Shown piece after piece: positions 23,679 to 29,657 of a stretch of DNA of 29,657 nt. The DNA comes from Lachnospiraceae bacterium UBA2860 (GTDB lineage Bacteria; Bacillota; Clostridia; Lachnospirales; Lachnospiraceae), in the NCBI GenBank assembly GCA_002350625.1, contig DEFE01000027.1, positions 14,238 to 43,894 on the forward strand. The letters are read 5' to 3'. The translations under genes were made by a program, and so were the position numbers. Each line of letters starts with the position of its first letter. Position 1 is the first letter of the stretch. The notes below the pieces were generated by a model that worked only from the letters and a program-made list of their open reading frames with translations, was not told the DNA's origin and made no database searches.

Positions 23679-24393
23679 AGTCTCCTCCTCTCTTCAGGAA
23701 ATGATCAAGGGCTTCGATCTCCCGCGCTGTTTCCACGCGCCTCAGTTCTTCCTCCGGGGGCAATTGCGCATGGATCCCGCGGAGAATCTTCAGGCGCTTC
23801 TGCACAAAGCGCATGTAAGTCTCATTTTCCGAACGCATAAGACACGGTCCGAGGAGCGCCTCCTCATAGGTCAGATGCCGCACCGCTTCCCCGGTCCTTT
23901 CCGACACGATCACCGGATAGAATTTGCCGTCCTCCTCGACAAAGGACTCCCCGGTAATCCTGAAGCCGGCCTCGGAGAGATAACTGCGGAAAAGCGGCAC
24001 ATCTCTTTGCGGCGAAGCCACGTAGCAGCGGAGCAGCGATTTGTCCGCGCGCGCCAGGATATCTGCCATCATGCGTCCGCCCATACCGGCCGTGATCAGC
24101 GTGACCGGCGTGCCGATCTGCCACCCCGCCCTCTTCAGGCACCCGGCCGCGTCCGCCGGAACGCCGTCCGAGAGTGCTGTCACGATGCGGTCCGCAAACC
24201 CGGCCTCCCGGATGTGCGCCTCAGCCGCCTCAAGCGGCCCGGGCCGTATATCGGAAGCCACGCCGCACGGACAGATGCCCCGCTCGACCAGCGCGATCGC
24301 CACATAGGCGTGATCACAGCCGACGTCAAGAAACGCGCTTCCGTACGGAACACTCTTAAGGACGGCCTCAAGTCTCGTTTTCAGTCGCACCAT
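23662..24393 (-). CDS. trmK: tRNA (adenine22-N1)-methyltransferase
   Basis: This SAM-dependent class I methyltransferase is likely to methylate N1 of adenine 22 in tRNA. From the ATG at 24393 it has 243 residues. It opens with RLKTRLEAVLKSVPYGSAFLD, and the SAM motif DVGCDHAYVAI falls at 23-33, characteristic of TrmK/YqfN. VTLITAGMGGRMMADIL near the middle is also typical. An in-frame upstream ATG at 24492 would add 33 Arg/Ser-rich residues that overlap rpoD out of frame and match nothing in the family, so I reject it. The chosen start is 10 nt after the rpoD stop, as in the rpoD-trmK order of B. subtilis and Clostridia. Its ribosome-binding site (GGCGGT) is weak. Confidence 0.9.
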   Translation of the reverse strand: MVRLKTRLEAVLKSVPYGSAFLDVGCDHAYVAIALVERGICPCGVASDIRPGPLEAAEAHIREAGFADRIVTALSDGVPADAAGCLKRAGWQIGTPVTLITAGMGGRMMADILARADKSLLRCYVASPQRDVPLFRSYLSEAGFRITGESFVEEDGKFYPVIVSERTGEAVRHLTYEEALLGPCLMRSENETYMRFVQKRLKILRGIHAQLPPEEELRRVETAREIEALDHFLKRGGDYVRYG

Positions 24394-24403
24394 ACCGCCG
24401 TTT

Positions 24404-25549
24404 TTACTCCAGATAGTCCTTAAGCTTCCGGCTCCGCGAAGGCTGGCGCAGCTTTCTGAGCGCCTTCGCCTCGATCTGCCGGATTCTCTCACGGGTCACG
24501 TTGAAGACCCGGCCGACCTCTTCGAGCGTCCGCGCCCTTCCGTCGTCCAGGCCGAAGCGGAGGCGCAGCACCTGCTGCTCCCTGTCCGTCAGCGTATCGA
24601 GCACCTCGACGAGCTGTTCCCTAAGCAGCGTGAACGCCGCGGCGTCAGCCGGCACCGGCGTGTTCTCATCCGGAATGAAATCGCCGAGGCGGCTGTCTTC
24701 CTCTTCGCCGATCGGCGTGTTGATCGACACCGGCTCCTGGGACATGTTCTGGATCTCGCGCACGCGGTCGGCGGTGATGCCGAGCTGCTCCCCGATCTCC
24801 TCAGGCGTCGGTTCCCTCCCGAGCTCCTGCAGCAGCTGTCTCTGCACGCGCACGAGCTTGTTGATCGTCTCCACCATGTGCACGGGGATGCGGATCGTTC
24901 TCGCCTGATCCGCGATCGCGCGGGTGATTGCCTGCCGGATCCACCACGTCGCGTAGGTCGAGAACTTGAAACCCTTCTGATAGTCATACTTCTCAACGGC
25001 CTTGATGAGGCCGATGTTGCCTTCCTGTATGAGGTCGAGGAAAGGCATGCCGCGCCCCACATAGCGCTTGGCGATCGAAACGACAAGCCTTAAGTTCGCC
25101 TCGGTCAGCTTCTTCTGCGCCGCCAGGCCTTCCTCGCCGCCCTCCTCGATCTGTCTCGAGAGGCGGATTTCTTCATCGGCCGTGATGAGCGGGTACTGGC
25201 CGATCTCCTTCAGGTACATGCGGACGGGATCAGACGTCGAGATGCCTTCCGGGACACTCAGATCAATCGTCTCAAGATCGATCTCTTCCTCTTCCTCCCC
25301 GTCCATCACGTCGTCATCGCGCTCGATGAGCGTCTCGCTGTCATCTGTCTTCTCGTCGGTCGAAAGCACGTCAATGCCATTTAAGTCCAGAAACTCACGG
25401 ACCTTTAGGAGCTCGGCCGCATCGGGGTCGAATTCCTTAAGCGTCTCTGCCAGATCCGTGTCCTGCAGGACCTGCTTCTTCTCTTTGCCCTCGATGAGAA
25501 GCATCGTCAGCTTCTCCGCAAATGCGGCCATCCTGTCATCTGTTTTCAC
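24404..25549 (-). CDS. rpoD: Primary-type sigma-70 factor, paralog 1
   Basis: This 381-residue sigma factor has regions 1.2 to 4.2 complete. DPVRMYLKEIG marks region 1.2, KKLTEANLRLVVSIAKRYVGRG leads into region 2, TYATWWIRQAITRAIADQAR marks regions 2.3-2.4, TIRIPVHMVETINKL is in region 3.0, and VTRERIRQIEAKALRKLR is the region 4.2 recognition helix. Region 1.1 is short and divergent but ends in FLDLNGIDVLS. It has GMPFLDLIQEGN where sigma-A usually has GMLFLDLIQEGN. It starts with GTG behind GGGAGGG, 25 nt after the adjacent paralog, and is followed by trmK. From region 1.2 onward it is roughly 80% identical to paralog 2 by eye. It could be the main sigma-A or a group 2 duplicate. Confidence 0.93.
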   Translation of the reverse strand: MKTDDRMAAFAEKLTMLLIEGKEKKQVLQDTDLAETLKEFDPDAAELLKVREFLDLNGIDVLSTDEKTDDSETLIERDDDVMDGEEEEEIDLETIDLSVPEGISTSDPVRMYLKEIGQYPLITADEEIRLSRQIEEGGEEGLAAQKKLTEANLRLVVSIAKRYVGRGMPFLDLIQEGNIGLIKAVEKYDYQKGFKFSTYATWWIRQAITRAIADQARTIRIPVHMVETINKLVRVQRQLLQELGREPTPEEIGEQLGITADRVREIQNMSQEPVSINTPIGEEEDSRLGDFIPDENTPVPADAAAFTLLREQLVEVLDTLTDREQQVLRLRFGLDDGRARTLEEVGRVFNVTRERIRQIEAKALRKLRQPSRSRKLKDYLE

Positions 25550-25574
25550 GTGCAGCCCTCCCTTCCATTACTTC

Positions 25575-26714
25575 TTATTCCAGATAGTCGCGAAGCTTCC
25601 GGCTCCGCGAAGGCTGGCGCAGCTTCCTCAGCGCCTTGGCCTCGATCTGTCTTATTCTCTCTCGCGTCACATGAAACTCCCGGCCGACCTCCTCAAGCGT
25701 GCGCGCCCTGCCGTCGTCAAGGCCGAAGCGCAGACGCAGCACCTGCCGCTCGCGCTCGGTCAGCGTGTCGAGGACCTCTCCGAGCTGCTCCTTCAGGAGC
25801 GTGTAGGCTGCAGCTTCCGCCGGCACCTGCACGTTTTCATCCTGAATGAAATCTCCGAGATGGCTGTCCTCCTCCTCGCCGATCGGCGTCTCGAGGGACA
25901 CGGGCTCCTGGGAAACCTTCTGAATCTCCCGCACCTTCTCAACAGGGATGTCCATCTCGCGCGCGATCTCCTCCGGCGTCGGCTCCCGTCCCAGCTCCTG
26001 GAGGAGCTGTCTCTGTACGCGAATCAGCCGGTTGATGGTCTCCACCATGTGCACGGGAATGCGGATCGTCCTCGCCTGATCCGCAATCGCGCGGGTGATC
26101 GCCTGCCGGATCCACCATGTCGCATAGGTGGAGAACTTGAACCCCTTGCGGTAGTCGTACTTCTCCACGGCTTTGATGAGGCCGAGATTTCCCTCCTGAA
26201 TGAGGTCGAGGAAGAGCATGCCGCGCCCCACATAGCGCTTCGCGATCGACACGACCAGGCGGAGATTGGCCTCGGCCAGTCTCTGTCTGGCCATCTTTCC
26301 CACTTCGCCGCCTTCCTCCATCTGCTTGGAGAGCTCGATCTCCTCCTCCGCGGTGAGGAGCGGGACTTTGCCGATCTCCTTCAGGTACATGCGCACGGGA
26401 TCCTCGAGGGATACGCCTTCCGGCACGCTGAGATCGATATTCTTCAAATCGATCTCTTCCTCATTCGGCTCGGCGTCCTCATCCTCCGAGAACATGAGGA
26501 GCTCGTCCTCCGTCTCCGGCGTATCGTCGGTCTTCAGTATATCTATGCCGTTCATTTCCAGGAATTCAATGATCTTCTCGATGTCATTTTCCTTCAGGTT
26601 CACATCGTGGAAGTAATCCTCGATCTCCTTGTAGGTCAGTGTGCTCTTGTTCTCTTTCGCTGTCTTGATCAGTCCGCTCAGTTTCCCGGAAAATACAGCT
26701 GCTTCTTTGTCCAT
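25575..26714 (-). CDS. rpoD: Primary-type sigma-70 factor, paralog 2 (canonical sigma-A-like)
   Basis: This is the sigma factor that normally directs RNA polymerase to housekeeping promoters. From the ATG at 26714 it has 379 residues. The N-terminus holds a recognisable region 1.1 (LTYKEIEDYFHDVNLKENDI, then FLEMNGIDIL) as in B. subtilis SigA, then GMLFLDLIQEGN, the same -10 helix as paralog 1, and a near-identical region 4.2. The start at 26714 has GGAGA 9 nt upstream. In-frame ATGs at 26729 and 26756 are also open, but the latter overlaps the dnaG end and lacks support. The dnaG-rpoD order is the classic macromolecular-synthesis arrangement, so this copy is probably the ancestral gene and paralog 1 the duplicate; that is inference. 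Confidence 0.94.
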   Translation of the reverse strand: MDKEAAVFSGKLSGLIKTAKENKSTLTYKEIEDYFHDVNLKENDIEKIIEFLEMNGIDILKTDDTPETEDELLMFSEDEDAEPNEEEIDLKNIDLSVPEGVSLEDPVRMYLKEIGKVPLLTAEEEIELSKQMEEGGEVGKMARQRLAEANLRLVVSIAKRYVGRGMLFLDLIQEGNLGLIKAVEKYDYRKGFKFSTYATWWIRQAITRAIADQARTIRIPVHMVETINRLIRVQRQLLQELGREPTPEEIAREMDIPVEKVREIQKVSQEPVSLETPIGEEEDSHLGDFIQDENVQVPAEAAAYTLLKEQLGEVLDTLTERERQVLRLRFGLDDGRARTLEEVGREFHVTRERIRQIEAKALRKLRQPSRSRKLRDYLE

Positions 26715-26740
26715 TAGTCTTGTCTCCATTATCGTCCCGG

Positions 26741-28522
26741 TCAGGACTCCTGCCACGGTAGGTGCAGGAGGCTCCCTTTTTCAAATTGTTCCAGTTTCTT
26801 TTTGTTCTCTATGTAGCGTCCGTAGACATTCATGTCCGTGATATCCGCGTTAAGGAGATACGCGTCGTTGCTGCTCTTAAGCATGCGGATGACCGTGTCC
26901 GTAAAGGCGCGGTCAAGCTCCGCTCCGTTTTTTGCCGGCACCTTCGTGTGGAAGATTCCGGCCGCCTCCCGCTCATCCGCGCTGTCCGGAAACTGCGCGA
27001 TGATGGCGGCTTCACTCACGGCGCCCGCTTCCAGCTGCGGGTAGAGGAGGCCGGCGATCCGCCCGCAGAGGGGGTCCGTAAAATCCTTCCCGCCGATCAG
27101 CGTCTTCGTCTGCGCGTAAGCCTCCGGATAAGACGCAAGGAAGCACAGCATCAGCTTCTGGGCTGTGACGGCGCTGTCCTCCGGGCGCCTCGCTTCCTTC
27201 TTCGGCCCGCGTTCCGTGACCGCGCGCTCCGCGCCCCCGTAGGCTTCTCTTCCGACGAGCCGGCGCATCGCGTCCTTCGCGAAGCCGAAGCGCGCGCAGA
27301 CCGCCTCCAGGTAGTTTTCCCGCTCCATCTCCTCCGGGAACATAAGAAGCCGCTTTGCGGCCGCGTGCTGAAATGCCGTCCACTCTCCCGGATCACTTCT
27401 CCTGTAATTCTTCGCCTCCTGCGTGAGCTCGAAGAGAAAGGCGTTATCGGCGCTCTCTAAGCGGGCCTCCATTGCCTCGGCTCCCTCGGCGCGTATGAAC
27501 TCATCCGGGTCCTTGTGCGGCGAAAGGTCGACGACGCGGGCCTCAAGTCCGGCTTCCTTCAGGATCGGGATGGCGCGGAGTGCCGCCTGTACGCCGGCGC
27601 TGTCGCTGTCGTAGAGGAGCAGCACCTCGCCCGTGAAGCGCGCAAGGAGAAGCGCCTGTTCGCTCGTAAGCGCCGTGCCGAGGGAGGCGCAGGCGTTCGT
27701 AAATCCCGCCTGATGCATGGTGATGACGTCCATGTACCCCTCGCAGAGGATGATATTCTTCCGCCGCGTCTGCCGCGCGTAGTTCAGCGCGAAAAGATGC
27801 TTTCTCTTGTTGAAGATCACGGACTCCGGCGAGTTGAGGTACTTGGGCTTCCCCTCTCCCATCACGCGGCCGCCGAATCCGATCACCCGCCCGCGCGCGT
27901 CCGCGATCGGAAACATGACGCGGTTCCAGAAGCGGTCGGAGACGCCTTCCTTCTCGTCGAAGCGGAAGAGACCGGTGTCCTTAAGCAGCTCGTCCTCGTA
28001 TCCCTGGCCTTTGAGATACCTGTACAGAGAGTCTCCGTACCTGTTCGCGTAGCCCAGGCCGAAGCGCTTCAGCGTGTCCTCCGCAAGGCCTCTGCCCCTC
28101 AGGTACTTCAGTCCGTGCTCGCCGGAGGGCTGCTTCAGGCAGTAGTGATAAAACCCCGCCGCTTTCTTCAGCACTTCAAGTATCGCTGCCCGCCGCATCG
28201 AGGCGGCCTTCTGTTCTTCGCTCAGCGATTCCTCCGGCAGCGTCACGCCGGCGCGCTCCGCCAGCTCCTTCAGCGCCTCCACGAATGTGAAGTTGTTATA
28301 TTCCATCATATAGGTGATCGCGTTGCCGCCGGCGTGGCAGCCGAAGCAATAATACATCTGCCGCGCGGGACTGACGCTGAATGAAGGCGTCTTCTCCGCG
28401 TGAAACGGGCAGAGTCCCATATAATTGCTCCCGGTTCTCTTCAGCCTCACGTTTTCTCCGATGAGGCCGACCAGATCCGTGCGGTGCAGCACCTCTTCTA
28501 TGATGTCGTCTGAATAACGCAT
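26741..28522 (-). CDS. dnaG: DNA primase
   Basis: This enzyme makes RNA primers at replication forks and works with the replicative helicase. From the ATG at 28522 it has 593 residues, a normal length. The N-terminal CHC2 zinc ribbon has C38, H41, C59 and C62 (CPFH and CFGC). The TOPRIM catalytic core shows EGYMD (261-265) and YDSDSAG (304-310), with metal-binding acidic residues intact. The C-terminal part is helical and more variable, as expected for the helicase-binding domain. Upstream in-frame codons to 28558 overlap the dGTPase gene and lack family similarity. MRYSDDIIEEVL is the standard start, 1 nt after the dgt stop, with GGAG upstream inside dgt. Confidence 0.97.
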   Translation of the reverse strand: MRYSDDIIEEVLHRTDLVGLIGENVRLKRTGSNYMGLCPFHAEKTPSFSVSPARQMYYCFGCHAGGNAITYMMEYNNFTFVEALKELAERAGVTLPEESLSEEQKAASMRRAAILEVLKKAAGFYHYCLKQPSGEHGLKYLRGRGLAEDTLKRFGLGYANRYGDSLYRYLKGQGYEDELLKDTGLFRFDEKEGVSDRFWNRVMFPIADARGRVIGFGGRVMGEGKPKYLNSPESVIFNKRKHLFALNYARQTRRKNIILCEGYMDVITMHQAGFTNACASLGTALTSEQALLLARFTGEVLLLYDSDSAGVQAALRAIPILKEAGLEARVVDLSPHKDPDEFIRAEGAEAMEARLESADNAFLFELTQEAKNYRRSDPGEWTAFQHAAAKRLLMFPEEMERENYLEAVCARFGFAKDAMRRLVGREAYGGAERAVTERGPKKEARRPEDSAVTAQKLMLCFLASYPEAYAQTKTLIGGKDFTDPLCGRIAGLLYPQLEAGAVSEAAIIAQFPDSADEREAAGIFHTKVPAKNGAELDRAFTDTVIRMLKSSNDAYLLNADITDMNVYGRYIENKKKLEQFEKGSLLHLPWQES

Positions 28523-28523
28523 C

Positions 28524-29531
28524 TTATCTGCTCCATGATTCCGGCACAAAGATCTCAAGGAATTTCATCTTCGAGTACTGATCCGTCATGCCGGAGATAT
28601 AATCGCAGACCACCCGCTCAACCTTCTCGTTCCGCTCTTCGATCATGCGGACGTATTCCTCGGTCATCTTTTCCGGATGATCCACATAGTATCCGTACAG
28701 GGCCTCGAGCATGTCCGCCGCTTTTGTCTCCTCGCTCTTTGCCACCCGGTTGGTATAGAGATTCTCGAAGAGAAATGCGCGGAGCTCCTTAAGGCCTTCG
28801 GCGATCTCCGGGGACATGGACACCTCCTCGCGCGCTCTGGACGTGCTTACGATGTCATGGATAAAGGTGTTCAGTCTCTCCTTCGTCGATCCGCCAAGAA
28901 GCTTCCTCAGCCGCTCCGGCACGTCCTGCTCGCACAATATCCCGGCCCGCTCCGCGTCGTCCATGTCGTGATGGACATAAGCGATCTTGTCGCACAGGCG
29001 CACCACCTGTCCTTCCGGCGTCATCGGGCGGCGGTCCGTGCCGTGGTTCAGAATGCCGTCGATCACCTCAGCCGTGAGATTGAGTCCGGCGCCGTCCTTC
29101 TCCAGCACCTGGACAACCCGCACGCTCTGCTCATAGTGCTTAAAGCCGAGCGGGCATACCCGGTCAAGCGCCCTCTCCCCGGCGTGGCCGAAAGGCGTGT
29201 GTCCCAGATCGTGGCCGAGCGCAATCGCCTCCACGAGGTCCGCATTCAGGCGGAGGCATTTTGCCGCTGTCCGCGCGGTCTGCGACACCTCGAGCGTGTG
29301 CATGAGCCGCGTCCGGTAGTGATCGCCCCGCGGCGCCAGGAAAACCTGCGTCTTGTCCTTCAGCCTGCGGAAGGCCTTACTGTGCACGATGCGGTCCCGG
29401 TCGCGCATGTAGCAGGTGCGGATGTCGCACTCCTCCTCCGGGCGCTCCCGGCCCGCGGAATCCGCCGCATGCGAGGCATACGGGCTCAAGGTCTGCCGCT
29501 CATTCAGTTCCAGTTCTTCCCGTACCAGCAT
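28524..29531 (-). CDS. dgt: Deoxyguanosinetriphosphate triphosphohydrolase-like protein (dGTPase)
   Basis: This HD-domain enzyme splits dNTPs, classically dGTP, to the deoxynucleoside and triphosphate, and so helps control dNTP pools. The 335 residues match the shorter Gram-positive type. FRRLKDKTQVF and RTRLMHTLEVSQTAR (H78) precede the HD pair at GHDLGHTPFGH (H107, D108). FKHYEQSVRVV and NLTAEVIDGILNHG continue the family pattern. Lineages with this short type often have other dNTP preferences, so substrate specificity is open. It heads the dgt-dnaG-rpoD-rpoD-trmK-kinase operon, with dnaG 1 nt downstream. The ribosome-binding site is a modest GGGAG. The upstream region holds a heptanucleotide array and no obvious -35 element. 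Confidence 0.93.
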   Translation of the reverse strand: MLVREELELNERQTLSPYASHAADSAGRERPEEECDIRTCYMRDRDRIVHSKAFRRLKDKTQVFLAPRGDHYRTRLMHTLEVSQTARTAAKCLRLNADLVEAIALGHDLGHTPFGHAGERALDRVCPLGFKHYEQSVRVVQVLEKDGAGLNLTAEVIDGILNHGTDRRPMTPEGQVVRLCDKIAYVHHDMDDAERAGILCEQDVPERLRKLLGGSTKERLNTFIHDIVSTSRAREEVSMSPEIAEGLKELRAFLFENLYTNRVAKSEETKAADMLEALYGYYVDHPEKMTEEYVRMIEERNEKVERVVCDYISGMTDQYSKMKFLEIFVPESWSR

Positions 29532-29550
29532 AGTGGATGGCTCCCAATTA

Positions 29551-29592
29551 ACAATACTTCATATGTCATACGTCATACTTTATACATCATAC
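29551..29592 (-). repeat. Heptanucleotide tandem array, six units
   Basis: On the minus strand six 7-bp units follow without a break: GTATGAT, GTATAAA, GTATGAC, GTATGAC, ATATGAA, GTATTGT (consensus GTATGAN). It begins 2 nt after the dispersed repeat at 29595-29619 and ends 19 nt before the dgt start codon. Several units contain -10-like hexamers (TATGAT, TATAAA). The 126 bases between dgt and the window end hold no gene that I can support. Confidence 0.8.
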
Positions 29593-29594
29593 TT

Positions 29595-29619
29595 CACGCA
29601 GCTTCCGCCATATGTCCTC
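29595..29619 (-). repeat. Dispersed intergenic repeat, right copy
   Basis: This minus-strand stretch matches 22 of 25 positions of plus-strand 11-35, with AGGAGG a few bases upstream and the heptamer array just downstream. It can be read as a five-codon ORF (MAEAA, stop) behind a Shine-Dalgarno-like AGGAGG, but the left copy does not stop at the same place. Confidence 0.5.
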
Positions 29620-29657
29620 GCTTCCTCCTCTTGTTCCGCCTGCAGTCTGCATAGCGA

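Noticed and set aside
24394..24492. Upstream ATG extending trmK by 33 residues
   Set aside because: The added part is out of frame inside rpoD, Arg/Ser-rich and unlike the family; the ATG at 24393 gives the standard N-terminus.
28523..28558. Upstream ATG extending dnaG by 12 residues
   Set aside because: It overlaps the dGTPase gene, and the family starts at MRYSDDII, which has its own ribosome-binding site.
1..29657. CRISPR arrays, tRNA genes, prophage or insertion-sequence genes
   Set aside because: I looked for regular spaced repeats, tRNA-like clover-leaf sequences with CCA or T-loop motifs, and transposase or integrase proteins, and found none.

Overview
The window looks like a stretch of chromosome from a GC-rich member of the Clostridia, most probably Lachnospiraceae. 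I infer this from sigma-A proteins of the low-GC Gram-positive type, strong AGGAGG ribosome-binding sites, a TGS/uridine-kinase-like nucleoside kinase, TrmK, a pyrBI-type aspartate carbamoyltransferase, and serC next to a DUF1015 gene. The species cannot be told from the sequence alone. Coding density is very high: 19 of 21 protein genes lie on the minus strand, with one RNase P RNA gene. I see no prophage, insertion sequence, CRISPR array, tRNA or rRNA.

Read in the direction of transcription (from high to low coordinates), the right part is a macromolecular-synthesis operon: dgt-type dGTPase, dnaG primase, two tandem rpoD/sigA sigma-factor genes, trmK and a nucleoside kinase. Gaps are 1 to 26 nt, and the last pair overlaps. 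The RNase P RNA gene (rnpB) follows with its own clear promoter, then a PAS/GGDEF/EAL c-di-GMP signalling protein. That gene converges with the only plus-strand operon, pyrB-pyrI, across a shared bidirectional terminator.

Left of pyrB, and divergent from it, is a GH94 disaccharide phosphorylase, followed by a small AroQ chorismate mutase with its own promoter. Next come the polyphosphate pair ppx-ppk (exopolyphosphatase and polyphosphate kinase), UDP-galactopyranose mutase, guanine deaminase, an unrecognised 211-residue protein, serC, a DUF1015 protein, a multi-pass membrane protein of glycosyltransferase type, trpS, a beta-CASP-like metallo-hydrolase and a beta-propeller lactonase-family protein that ends at a strong terminator.

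Most of the content is housekeeping, and I see no convincing new multi-gene system. The unusual items are: (1) two adjacent primary-type sigma factors with near-identical promoter-reading regions but different N-termini; (2) a histone-H1-like Lys/Ala/Ser/Thr tail of about 85 residues with 12-residue repeats on polyphosphate kinase; (3) a REP-like double-palindrome between serC and DUF1015, where related genomes often carry serA; (4) a dispersed sequence of about 25 bp found near both ends of the window, followed at the right end by a 6 x 7 bp tandem array upstream of the dgt-dnaG-rpoD operon; and (5) a chorismate mutase promoter whose predicted transcript is essentially leaderless.
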